From Adiantum capillus-veneris (Eukaryota; Streptophyta; Polypodiopsida; Polypodiales; Pteridaceae), in contig CM043942.1 of the NCBI GenBank assembly GCA_014529385.2, positions 999,001-1,027,500 of the forward strand: 28,500 nucleotides of DNA, in the 5' to 3' direction. Position numbers and translations under genes: made by a program. The notes under the pieces were generated by a model that was not told the origin of the DNA, searched no databases, and saw only the letters and a program-made list of their open reading frames with translations. The first letter of the stretch is position 1. Each line of letters opens with the position of its first letter. Shown here piece after piece: positions 18,365-28,500 of the stretch.

Positions 18365-21300
18365 ATCTATGAGACCAACTCACGCTTGCGAATAAGCTTT
18401 TGGAATTGTAACGGGTATCCATGGAATGCGGGAATTGACATTGATGAGCTTACCAATGATTCCGATGTGATACTTCTTGTCGAAACATGGGAGCATGATG
18501 CGCAACGAATTCTTGGATTTGACAAATACGATGTGCATTCTTTGATGTGGGCCAAAAATGCAAAGCAACGAAGAGGCCAAGGAGGCGTAGCATGTATGAC
18601 CAAAGAGGGTTTGAAAGATGTTTCCATTGTCAAAGAAGATAAGTATAAACGCTACTTATGGCTGAAAATCAGCCCACCAAATGGTCAAGTCATGTTTGTG
18701 GCCGGTTGCTACATTCCTCACTATGACTCCAACTTTTATGCTTGCTTGAATATGGATAGAGATCAGCCCTTTGTTGAACTAGAGGAAGACATTGCTCATT
18801 ACAAGGATCAAGGTGAAGTCATTGTTTTTGGAGACATGAATGCTCGCACAAATATGCTACAACACGACACACAACAAGTAGACATGCCGCATGTCTCAAG
18901 AAGAATGGATGACTCATACATGTATAATCGAAGTTCTAATGATGCAAAAGAAGTGGATCACTATGGAAAGTCACTTCTACATATGTGCAATAATACCGGA
19001 ATGCTCATTGAAAATGGTGTATCTCTATGGAAAGGCACCAATGACTTTACATGTAGAAAGCACAACGGTGCTAGAGTGATTGACTATATGTTGTTCTCGG
19101 AAGCCACTCTAGAATGCATACAAAGCTTTACACTTGGTGAATGGAATCCGGAATCGGATCATAGGATGTTATGTATTGACCTCAAGTGTGGTAAACGGCC
19201 CGAGCATGTAGCCTCCAATCATGATGTGAATCATTTGTACCTACGTCTAGACTTCAAACGAGCACTTATATATGCTGATATGGTGGACCAAATGTTAAGC
19301 ATGATAGAGCATCAAGAGAGCCCAACATTAGAATGCAAGTGGAAAGTTTTCAAAGAAGTAATTTTCTCTTGTGCGAAGGAATGCTTTTCGGTGAAACACA
19401 TGTTTTGCAAAAGGTCTAAGAAGGGTAGCACCAAGAAGAAATGGTTTGACATGGAATGTAGTCAAGCCTGAAAACACTTGCTAAGATTGGATGCAATCAA
19501 AGACAAGGAAGTTTACTTGGAATGTGCACACACATACAAAGCACTTGTTCAAAAGAAGAGGAGAAGGTGGGAAGTCGAAAAACAACTTCTGTTAGCACAA
19601 GAGAAAGCACATGCATGTGGCAAGTTTTGGCAAAATCTAAAAGGCAAGCGCATTGAGAGCTTTGGTGACTTGACTCTTGAGGATATGTATATGCATTGTA
19701 AGAATCTCTATGAGCAACCCAATGTTGATAAGATGGAGTGTTGTAGCTCCCTTCCGTTTATGTCTCCTTTCTTTACCATTGAAGATGTATGCCGCGTGCT
19801 TGAGAAACTTGCTACTCGCAAGGCAGGTGACCTTCAAGGTGTCAAGGCTGAAATGATTAAATGGACAAGCAAGAAAACACAATATTGGATATGCAATATG
19901 TTTAACCTTGCACTTCAGTATGGCATGCCTCATGATTGGAGTGCAAATTGGATCAAACCTTTGCACAAAGGAGGAGATGTAAACAATGTGAACAACTATC
20001 ACACTATAATGGTTGGTTCTTTAATGGCAAAGTTATTTGGATGTATCATGGAGATGAAGATAAGTGAATGGGCTGAAAAGAATGGCAAACGTGCACCTGG
20101 CCAAGCAGGTTTTCGAAAGCATCATAGCACTATTGATCACCTTGTCACTCTTCGAATTCTTATGGAAGCGTCTCGATTGAAAGGAAAAAAGTTGTATTGT
20201 TGCTTTGTGGATTTCAAGAAAGCTTTTGACATGGTACAGTGAGGAAATCTTTGGAGACGTATGCAAAGCCTTCAAGTGCCGAGAGAATTTATGCATGCAG
20301 TCTTTCGCATCTACCAAAAAGTGATATGTCGATTACGTATGGGAGATGGAATTTCAGAATTTTTTGCAAGCACTATTGGTGTCAAACAAGGATGCCCACT
20401 TTCCCCAACCCTCTTTGGGCTACTCATTGATGAATTGGAATGCATGGTTCTTGACTTTATGCAGCAAGAAGGCATAGAAGAGGTTAAGATTGGAAATGCG
20501 GCGATCATGCTTTTGCTTTATGCCAATGATGTAGTGCTCTTGGCACATACCTTAGAAGATGCACAAAAGCTTATGAGTGTCTTGGAACGCTTTTTCCTAC
20601 ATAGCGGGCTGATCGTGAATGGATCCAAAACCAAGGTTATGCTTGTAAAGACCCTCAATGATGAAAATCCATGCATTGTATATAAAAATGAGAAACTTAA
20701 AGTGGTAGATCACTTCAAGTACCTTGACCCTGAGGTTCCATCCAATTATAAATGGAAGGATTGTGCAATACATCGCTTGGAAGCTGGAAAGAGGGCCTTT
20801 TATGCATTTGAGAACATGTGCAATGCAGGAGAGATCAAGTGTTGGGCTCTCAAAAAGTACCTCTTTGACACATTGGTGACACCGGTGCCTCTTCATGGAG
20901 TGGAGGTGTGGGGTGGAAGCATCGGGAAGTTTACTTGGAAAGAGTTTGAGAATGTCCAAAAGCGTTTCTCACCAACTTTCTCCAAGTCAAGACACAAACA
21001 CCCTACATGCTCTTACTTCTTGAGTCCGGATTGCTTCCCATTGAGGTCTTGGGCATGCAAAGGGTTGTGGAGTACATGCGTAAGACACAACGTAGCCCTT
21101 TGTATCGACTTCCTAGAATCGCATATGAAGCAAGTCAAATGGTTCAAAAGACATGCAAGAGCAAAATACTAAGTTCGGGGTGGATGCTTGATATCAAGAA
21201 ATGGTTTGGAAGATGGGATGCATGTCACTTGGTCAAGGATGCGTCGATCGACTCCCAAGTTAATTAGGCCTTCTTACAACGCCAATGTATCACGGCTTGG

Positions 21301-21741
21301 GAGAAATCCGGAGGTTCTCGCTTCAGCCATTACACCACACACGTTGCCCCAAACTACAAATCTCTCTTCTTCTTGGAACGAGGTAACCGAACCCATTCCT
21401 ACATCCTTAAGCCTATCCCGTTGAGTGCGATCCGCACCATTGCCTCCATTCGTCTTAGCTCCCATTCTCTACGCTGTGAGACAGGACGTTGGGGCACTGG
21501 CGAGGAGTGTCATCGACTTTGCACCTTATGCCCTCATCAAGTGCGAGAGAGTGAGTACCACACACTACTTGAGTGCTCAGCTTTTGACCACATTAGGTCC
21601 TCTTTTTCCCATATACTCAGCCATGATCTCTCCCTACATACCTTCCTCTCCCAACCACGATGTGGACTCTCTATTGCGACGCTCATTTCAGTCATTTTTG
21701 AGCATCGAGAGTCACTTATGAACTCCACTCACACCATGTGA
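18362..21741 (+). pseudogene. LINE-4 ORF2: AP endonuclease, reverse transcriptase, zinc knuckle
   Basis: About 1,126 codons. Endonuclease: ISFWNCNGYPW, ILLVETWEHD, VIVFGDMNAR (about 18820), VIDYMLFSE and ESDHRMLCIDL (about 19150), all key residues present. RT: KPLHKGGDVNNVNNYH, GQAGFRKHHSTIDH, CFVDFKKAFDMV (about 20210), GVKQGCPLSPTLF (about 20380) and YAND at 20519-20530, where the first catalytic Asp is Asn. The C-terminus has CTLCPHQ...EYHTLLEC, the CCHC knuckle common in LINE ORF2. Lesions: TGA 19469 (Trp in LINE-2), TGA 20240, a 1-nt deletion near 20970, TAG 21265. No RNase H domain is visible. The RT lacks the GRQILD and EKAYD words of ordinary plant L1. Confidence 0.92.
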
Positions 21742-21809
21742 CATGTTCATTTGGTCCCATAGGTCATATTTGACCTCCCAGGACGATAATAGAACTATCT
21801 ATCTAACTA
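21742..21809 (+). promoter_or_regulatory. LINE-4 3' UTR hairpin and ATCT tail
   Basis: AGGTCA-TATT-TGACCT forms a 6-bp stem with a 4-nt loop about 20 bases after the ORF2 stop. CGATAATAGAAC and CTATCTATCTAACTA follow, and then the target duplication starts with TCTC. Confidence 0.75.
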
Positions 21810-21849
21810 TCTCTCTCTCTCATTTCCCCCTTTCTCTCTTAATTTTTTG
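21810..21849 (+). repeat. LINE-4 target-site duplication, right copy (40 bp)
   Basis: An exact copy of 17171-17210, starting directly after the LINE-4 tail. Confidence 0.88.
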
Positions 21850-22380
21850 TCTCTCTTTACTTTCATTTTTCTACTCTACCTTCTTTCTCTATCTCATTTT
21901 CTATTCTACTATTTACATTTTAAATTTCTACTCGTTTATTTTCTACTTAACACTTTATTAGTTTTTTTATCATTTTTTTACACAATAGTTTTCTTTAATC
22001 TCTTTTCAAGTTTCAAGATAGGTGATCAAGAAAGTTTCAAGAAAGCTTAATCTACAAGCAAGCCGATTTACAAATAAAGTGCATCTTCTACAATGATTGC
22101 CATGAGCTTAATCTATTCTAGCAAATAATTTACAAGGAAAACCCCTTAACCCTAAACATAATCTACTCCCACAAGTAAATGGAAGAGGTATATGCATCTC
22201 TACTTTTCTTTTTGTTTTAATCTTTTGTTTTTTGTGTAGTATAATACAATAGGGAAGGGGGGGGGGGTAAATGTGCTTTTCTTGACTTGTAGGTTAGGTT
22301 TCTGATTAGTTTGAGCATCCTATGTCGTTCACGGTAAGCCCTTCTCCACGATATCTCCTTCAAAGAAATCTGGAGTAGTC
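21850..22380. other. AT-rich and pyrimidine-rich DNA, no gene
   Basis: A pyrimidine-rich stretch, once continuous with 16929-17210 before LINE-4 arrived, grades into AT-rich DNA. A G homopolymer of about a dozen bases sits near 22257-22268. No coding pattern is seen. Confidence 0.6.
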
Positions 22381-22391
22381 TTTATGTGTGG

Positions 22392-22392
<1 letters not shown>

Positions 22393-22485
<93 letters not shown>
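22393..22485. repeat. Compound microsatellite (TG)n(AG)n
   Basis: About 64 bp of TG repeat changes at 22457 into about 29 bp of AG repeat. Confidence 0.97.
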
Positions 22486-22488
<3 letters not shown>

Positions 22489-22667
22489 GGGGAGAGGGGA
22501 GGGAGAGCACACAGGTGCGATGGCGGGGGGCGCTTGCTGCTACTATATGCGGAGACAAGAAAGTGAGGGAAACTACCTAATGAAGTGGAGACCATCTTTG
22601 ACCCTCTCCCACCTACTACTTTGGATGAGGGAGGATAGAGGAGAGATAGATCGATGATTCAAGTTCC

Positions 22668-22883
22668 ATGCCTGCCAGTCTTAGCGAGGATGATTTCCAT
22701 GAAGATTATGATGACGAGATGGAGGATGAAAAATTCGAAGATGATGATGATGAGACGGAGGATGAAAAATTCGAAGAAAATGATGATGAGATGGAGGATG
22801 ACAAATTTGAAGATGATGAAGCCAACACATCCACAAACAACAATTTTATTCCTCTCTTTATTGATTTAGGATCCATGGCTTAG
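22668..22883 (+). CDS. Small acidic protein with 12-residue repeats, hypothetical
   Basis: 71 residues from ATG 22668. After MPASLSEDDFH come three 36-bp tandem units (22701-22736, 22737-22772, 22773-22808), each encoding a variant of E-D-x-D-D-E-M-E-D-E-K-F, then NTSTNNNFIPLFIDLGSMA and a stop. The units differ mostly by transitions. I do not recognise a family; it is too short and acidic for homology by eye. It may be an exon or a chance ORF over a GAT/GAG-rich repeat. Confidence 0.3.
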   Translation: MPASLSEDDFHEDYDDEMEDEKFEDDDDETEDEKFEENDDEMEDDKFEDDEANTSTNNNFIPLFIDLGSMA

Positions 22884-24018
22884 AATTGGATGGTTCTTCT
22901 TGTGAGTGCACGTGTGCATGGATGTGTGCGTGCGTAGTGCGGTGCGGTGTGTTTGAGAATGGGAGCAACACAACAGTGTGGGTGGAGAAACCTCAAGAAG
23001 TAGTATGTGAGGATCTCCTTATTCATATGTATATAATGAATAAGGGTATGTACACATGGTGGGAGGGAGACCAAACATCGAACGTCCAGCCCCGGGCAAA
23101 GGCGCAGTGCCTTTACCCGAAAAAACTCCCACTTAAAGGCGATGCACCGATAAGTGAGACCGGCTAGCTAAACTGCTAGTATATACAAGAAACGAGGTGA
23201 GAGACTCTCTCAATCTATGCCCACTGGCTCACTTAGTCGATCTACATGTAGCCGTATTGGCTCTAGTGGTAGGCAAGCATGCGTATCCACGCTAGAGCCT
23301 ATGTAAATCTCGCAAACAACTCTGTATAGTCTGCAAAGATCCATGAAACATCATGCTAGTGTTAATTAATCACCATATGACTGACAATCCTTGCTGCAAA
23401 TGCTCCCACTGCAGATGCTCGACGGGCCTGGACACTAACAAGTTGAACATGAGATGCCCGAACGCTGACAAAATATGTGCAACCTTGCTGTACTCTCCTC
23501 CCCTATGCTATTCCCATGTACTGCATATCAAGAATCGCGTATGGATGTGTCAACACCGACACTGGGATGGCTACACCCCTCTCACCCGTAGGTGGAACCG
23601 TGTACCTTGGTATCAACTCATCAGCCTCTAGTATGAGCATATCAAAGAACTCCATGTATATCATCTATTTCTGTGTCTCTAGGGAGTAGACCTACTCTAC
23701 CTCTGTTTGCACAAACTCTGACAACACCTGATGTGTTTCACTAGAGCACTGTCGCTCTATCTCTATCTCTATAGAAGGCTATTGGCATGTTCTATACAAC
23801 TAAATGCTCTATCTCGTGAGAAATGGTGGAGCTCACCTGCGAAGGAGACACATCTCGTCTCTCACTCAAAGCATGCCAGCAATAAAATCAAGACTATGTT
23901 GTCTCGAACCTCAGACACATGCATAGGATATACCAAGCCACTACCGGTTCCTCTCGAAATCACTAATGAACCGCGATACATCTAGAAAGACTCCGCTCTA
24001 AGAAGTGTCTGACAATCA
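22884..24018. other. Unassigned DNA, possibly decayed 3' half of Copia-3
   Basis: The reverse strand follows the Copia-3 protease and should hold integrase, RT and RNase H, but I find none of their motifs in any frame. A purine run (AAGTGGGAG on the - strand, near 23124-23134) resembles a copia polypurine tract. No LTR pair can be defined. Confidence 0.35.
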
Positions 24019-24490
24019 CTAACTGCCTTTTGAGATCAAATTTTGTCTCAGTTGAGGAACATAGTGCACATGTTGTACTGTGTATGATGCACCACTGGGC
24101 AATGACAAATAAACGTCTCCTGCACTCTCTATGTCACATGTTGAACCATCAACAAGTCGCACACAACCAAGTCTCCCACTAGATAATGTCATGAACCACT
24201 CACGACATGGTGTGACATGAAAAGCATCATTGCTATCTAGTAACCACTGTGGAGAAAAATTGCTATCCATAAATATATTTGCAAGAGGTACACTTGAGCC
24301 AAGCATGATATCGTCGTCACTGGCATAGATTGCCACTATAATTGCCTCTCTAACATGTGTCAAAGCCATATCTGCATCACGTATACATCTTCGCTGCTCT
24401 CTCATACATCTGAAACAATGGTGCCTAATGTACCCTGTGTGACCACAATGCCAAAAATTTACATATCGGCAAGAACGAAACCATCGTCTC
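24019..24490 (-). pseudogene. Copia-3 remnant: Gag zinc knuckle and protease
   Basis: On the - strand a zinc-knuckle-like stretch (FWHCGHTGYIRHHC, about 24455-24415) has its first Cys replaced by Phe and its His by Tyr. It is followed by the copia protease: WLLDSNDAFHVTPCREWF, LVDGSTCDIESAGD, and the conserved tail VQHVHYVPQLRQNLIS. The catalytic triad DSG is changed to DSN. The protease tail is typical of copia Pol just before the integrase, but the integrase is not detectable. It is a third copia family, different in sequence from Copia-1 and Copia-2. Confidence 0.8.
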
Positions 24491-25700
24491 TCACAGGCTC
24501 CACAATTTTCTATTTACAAGCATAAACTAGGACAAACAGCTCAACCAAGCGTAAAGCACATAACCATACACGCAAGTAGAGAGAAAACTAGCTCAAAACA
24601 CATTCCACAAGAGAAACTGCCTGCAAAAAAATACAAAAACCTGTGAAACGTGTGACTGTCTATCTGTAGCCACACAAGCATACACTAATCCTCACTCTTG
24701 CGACAGTGAGTACAAGAACGCTCAACTGTGTCTAAGATGACAGATCCTGTCAAAGTGGGAGTCACACTCGACCACTTAACCATCAGAGAGCAAATTGCAA
24801 ATACGTATAAACTATGACGAGAATCTGGAAAAAATTCGATAGAGTTTCCCCTATAAACTGAGTAAAAAATCAAAAAATCTCACCAAATCGCATGAAAACC
24901 AGACATTCAGTGTCTTTGTAAATAGGTCCACAAATGGTCTACGTATGCTGCCAAAAGCCGAGAAAAATAGCTCACTCGTGACCGAGTGGCTCAATCGATG
25001 TATACTCGTCCAATAACACATAGAAACCTGTGAACCTACTACCTGCGAGCTATACCAAGCTCAAGCTATATCCACAAATGCATACATAGCACGAAATTGC
25101 ATGCATGTCATTGCAGTTGTTCCACTGTTGAGCAGAAGCGCTGATGCTTTGCCCGCCTATGCTCAAAGCCAAGAAAACGCTCGATGTCACCTTTTGCTGT
25201 TGGACGAAAGCACGCTAGCCGAATAGCCGCCTAATCGATGTCAAAATTAATGCAGAGCTAGTGTCAAGAGACGATATCGATTCAATGCAAAGTGGAGTTG
25301 ATGCTGAGTTGCAAAAATCGGTATCAAAATCGATGTGTTGAGGTGATGCTAATCGCCGATGCTCAAAGCCGTAGAGACGGATCGTCGAGAGAATTTTCCA
25401 GGAGAAGCGCTCTCAATCAGGCAAAAGAAAAACCGCCGAAAGACGTAGGATCGATGCCAAGGAAGAAATTCGAGCTTACTCGTCCGTGTCCACACACGTC
25501 ATCTAGAGGAGAGTGTATATGCGTGCTGAGGCATGAATTCTCTCTACGATCAAGAGAGCTTGCAAAATCTCCCTTTCTCTTGCTAAGAAAGCTATCTGTC
25601 TCTCTCACCCTCTGTGTCGCTCACTCCCTTGTTGCAAGTCTCAAGTGGAAAAAGAGGGTGTGAAGAGGCACTTTCACACACTAAGTGTGAGTCAAAAACA
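24491..25700. other. Probable Copia-3 gag/leader region, heavily decayed
   Basis: The - strand of this stretch lies upstream of the Copia-3 protease, where gag, leader and 5' LTR should be. One - strand segment (24685-24873) reads like protein (VKWSSVTPTLTGSVILD, then SCTHCRKSED). The + strand frame at 25292-25663 is Arg/Ser-rich and unconvincing. No matching LTR partner was found. Confidence 0.3.
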
Positions 25701-26257
<557 letters not shown>

Positions 26258-26270
26258 GCAGCCATTTTTT

Positions 26271-26482
26271 GACCTAGTAGACAAAAGTCCACTCTTTTGA
26301 TCATAACTTCTTCATCCGAACTCCGATTTGGGTGATCTATAGCCTCAATCGAAGAGCACGAAGTCCTCTACGCATTGATGTAAAGACAAAAATTTTCAGA
26401 GTTATGGAAGGTGTTTCTGTAGCAGCATTTCCGAACTGAGCAGGTTCAACAAAATTGATTCTCATCTCCTATTTTACATACA
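26271..26482 (+). promoter_or_regulatory. LINE-5 5' UTR
   Basis: Aligns end to end with 17211-17422 with few differences and the same length. It is more similar than the coding regions appear to be, as expected of a promoter. Confidence 0.6.
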
Positions 26483-27433
26483 ATGTCTTCCGACACTCGC
26501 AAGGGTTCTTCTTCTTCAACAAGGTCCACAACCATTGTGGAAAATGATCCAAAATCTCCTAAGTGTCGAGATAGCAACACAACCACCCAACCAACGACAT
26601 CGGAAACCATGATCATGGCGTACTTGGTATCATTGCAAGAGACCGTAAACAAACAAGGCGAAGACTTACGAGCACGTGCAATGGAGAATGGCACACTAAG
26701 GGTACTTGTGGTTGAGAATGAGAATCTCAAGAGGACACTTGAGATGCAAACAACACGTTTGATGCAACTTGAAGAGAAAGTCAAGGAATGTAAACGCTCT
26801 CTTGTGGACTTGAATGCTTTGAAGGAGCGGATGAGCAAAGTAGAGCATGACCATGTATTGAAAGAGGAGAAATTTGACACTATGAGCCGGGATGTATGCG
26901 ACATGAAAAATATATGCACAAACAAGTCTTGGGCTGATGTATGTGGTAGCAATGTGGTTTCTAATTCCTCACTCATGCAAGCTATGGTTCAAACAAAGAA
27001 TGTTGAGAATGTGGATGTGGAGGAGTTGAAGGAACGGAAGCGACGTTCCAAGAACATTGTTATTCGTGGAATTCCCGAAGAGAAGTTAGAGACACCTCCT
27101 TCTCTTGCCATTGTTATTGAATATTTCTTCAAAACCCACTTTGGCATGGCCGGAGTTATGGTCTATGGAGCACATAGAGTGGAGAAGCAAGGAGCTCCTC
27201 GTTCGGGAGAACGGCCAATTGTATGCACCATGCCGGATGAGACCAAGCGAAAGATTATCCTTGATAATAGTTGGATCTATTTGAGGGATACAAAATGTTT
27301 TGTATGTGAAGATCGCACTATTAAGAAACAAAATATGCGTCGCAAGGCATATGAGGAAAAGAATAATAAAAGCAAGGAGATCTCTCATGAAGAAAATGTG
27401 CCCAAGGAGGAGGCAAGTCTCTCAAGCAAATAG
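26483..27433 (+). CDS. LINE-5 ORF1 protein
   Basis: 316 residues from ATG 26483 (MSSDTRKGSSSSTRS) to TAG 27431-27433. The domain order equals that of LINE-4 ORF1: Ser/Thr-rich N-terminus, heptad region (SLQETVNKQGEDLRARAMEN, LKERMSKVEHDHVLKEE), SWADVCGSN linker, RRM-like KNIVIRGIPEEK, YGAHRVEKQG, GERPIVCTMPDE, KRKIILDNSWIYLRDT, basic tail. Conservative changes predominate against LINE-4, which suggests both lineages were under selection for a working ORF1. No lesion is seen. Confidence 0.9.
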   Translation: MSSDTRKGSSSSTRSTTIVENDPKSPKCRDSNTTTQPTTSETMIMAYLVSLQETVNKQGEDLRARAMENGTLRVLVVENENLKRTLEMQTTRLMQLEEKVKECKRSLVDLNALKERMSKVEHDHVLKEEKFDTMSRDVCDMKNICTNKSWADVCGSNVVSNSSLMQAMVQTKNVENVDVEELKERKRRSKNIVIRGIPEEKLETPPSLAIVIEYFFKTHFGMAGVMVYGAHRVEKQGAPRSGERPIVCTMPDETKRKIILDNSWIYLRDTKCFVCEDRTIKKQNMRRKAYEEKNNKSKEISHEENVPKEEASLSSK

Positions 27434-27439
27434 GGATGC

Positions 27440-28500
27440 GTGACCTATGAGACCGAGTTACAATTGAAAATATGCTTTTGGAATTGTAATGGATACCCAT
27501 GGAATGCGGGGGTTGGCATTGATGAACTAACAAGCAAAGCCGATGTTGTACTTTTTGTTGAAACTTGGGAGCATGATACAGAAAGGATTAACGGCTTGGA
27601 GGATTACAATGTACATTCATTGATGTGGTCAAAGAATCTCAAGCAAAGAAGAGGACAAGGAGGGTTAGCATGTATGGCTAAGAAAGGATTGGAAGATTTT
27701 GTATCAATTGTGAAAGATGACAAGTACAAACGTTATGTATAGCTGAAAATTATGACACCAAAAAGAGCACCCATTTTTGTAGCCGGTTGGTACATTCCTC
27801 ATCATGATTCTCCCTTTTATGCTTGCATGGATAGAGATCAACCATTTTCTGATTTGGAAGAGGACATTGCTTATTTCAAAGGTGAAGGTGATGTTATTGT
27901 ATTTGGGGATATGAATGCTCGCACAAAAACACTGCAACATGATACTCAACAATTTGATATGCCATACATTTCAAGGGAGTTGGAGGAAGTTCACTTGTAT
28001 GATCGTACTTCAATGGATGAGAAAGAGCCGGATCACTATGGAAAGTTACTTTTACACATGTGTAATAGCACGGGTATGCTCATTGCCAATGGTGTATCTT
28101 TGTGGAGTGGAACCAATGGATTTACATGTAGAAGACATAATGGGGATAGTGTGATTGACTATATGCTACTCTCTGAAGCCATCATGTATCGCATAAAGAG
28201 TTTTATGTTTGGTCAATGGACCCCGGAATCCGACCATCGCACCTTATGTATTGACCTTTCATGTGGAGAAGCAGCTAAGCATGATAATCTCAGCCAAAGG
28301 AAAGAGAAGTTATCACTATGTATGGATTTCAAACGGGCACCAATGTACATTGAAATGGTTGAGCAAAAATTATGGATGACAAAGCTTCAATGTGATGCAC
28401 CATTGGAAACTAAATGGGAAGCTTTCAAGAAAGCTATTTGTTCTTGTGCGGAAGAATGCTTTTCCATAAAGCATCTCCATAGTATCAACAAATATAGATC
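27440..28500 (+). pseudogene. LINE-5 ORF2, endonuclease part, one stop, runs off window
   Basis: In frame with ORF1 behind TAG-GGA-TGC. The codon aligned with LINE-4's ATG is GTG, so either the start is lost or ORF2 does not depend on it. The endonuclease is complete: CFWNCNGYPWNAG, LFVETWEHD, VIVFGDMNAR (about 27899), VIDYMLLSE, ESDHRTLCIDL (about 28228). A TAG at 27740-27742 replaces the Trp of YLWLKI in LINE-4. RT lies beyond the window. Confidence 0.88.

Larger units (their letters stand above)
17211..21809 (+). mobile_element. LINE-4, full-length non-LTR retrotransposon
   Basis: A 4.6-kb element bounded by a 40-bp target-site duplication. Layout: 5' UTR of 212 bp, ORF1, a TAG plus two codons, ORF2, a very short 3' UTR, a hairpin, and a tail with ATCT units. 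The 5' UTR has the same 212-bp length and is highly similar in LINE-5. Lesions: TGA 19469, TGA 20240, a YADD-to-YAND change in RT, a 1-nt deletion near 20970 and TAG 21265. Confidence 0.92.
26271..28500 (+). mobile_element. LINE-5, second LINE of the same family, 3' end outside window
   Basis: It has the same 5' UTR (212 bp), ORF1, TAG-GGA junction and ORF2 start as LINE-4. It is clearly diverged at the DNA level but collinear, and runs off the window within ORF2 just after the endonuclease. It follows a (CT)n tract. It is the best preserved copy in coding terms: one nonsense codon in about 2 kb. Confidence 0.92.

Noticed and set aside
25292-25663. + strand frame of 123 codons
   Set aside because: Arg/Ser-rich with no motif and no homologous pattern. 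It lies antisense to the probable leader of a decayed copia element. Not reported as a gene.

Overview
This window is repeat-dominated nuclear DNA of a eukaryote, most likely a plant. It holds Ty1/copia-type LTR retrotransposons with a TGGTxTCAGAGC primer-binding site, short GT-AG introns, long (CT)n tracts and no bacterial gene organisation. I see no intact host gene, tRNA, rRNA or CRISPR array. The species cannot be named from the sequence. Almost every coding region is mobile DNA in some state of decay.

Left part (1-10543). Copia-1 (1-4017, + strand, 5' end outside the window) runs from a gag remnant through protease, integrase, reverse transcriptase (RT) and RNase H to a 201-bp 3' LTR. 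It carries about 15 in-frame stops and one 47-bp tandem duplication, and almost no other indel. It sits in an older unit that starts exactly where its LTR ends (4018). That unit carries a decayed, spliced, unidentified gene with exons near 4546-5359, 8673-8874, 8990-9100 and 9178-9234. Copia-2 (5360-8672, - strand, two LTRs about 90% alike) is inserted into this gene, whose reading frame resumes on the far side. A second, inverted copy of the unit's first 820 bp lies at 9712-10543, with strong palindromes between the two (9454-9599).

Middle part (10620-21850). Four non-LTR retrotransposon (LINE) insertions lie head to tail on the + strand, each bordered by (CT)n DNA. LINE-1 (10694-12060) has only an ORF1. 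LINE-2 (12335-16744) is a rearranged copy with endonuclease-ORF1-endonuclease-RT order. LINE-3 (16781-16928) is a roughly 150-bp 3' stub. LINE-4 (17211-21809) is full length, with a 5' UTR, ORF1, ORF2 (endonuclease, RT, C-terminal zinc knuckle) and a 40-bp target-site duplication. All four end in the same short hairpin (stem GGTCA/TGACC). Three of them then run into an ATCT-type tail rather than poly(A).

Right part (21850-28500). This holds AT-rich and microsatellite DNA, a small acidic repeat ORF, a badly decayed third copia remnant on the - strand (recognisable only around the protease, 24019-24490), and a 125-bp (CT)n tract. LINE-5 (26271 to the window end) follows that tract directly. It is a diverged relative of LINE-4 with an intact ORF1 and a nearly intact endonuclease.

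The most interesting system is the LINE family. It appears to target (CT)n DNA, primes on a microsatellite-like tail next to a conserved 3' hairpin, places ORF2 in the same frame as ORF1 behind a conserved TAG-GGA stop, and has an ORF1-only companion with the same 3' end. Its RT motifs are not those of ordinary plant L1 elements.
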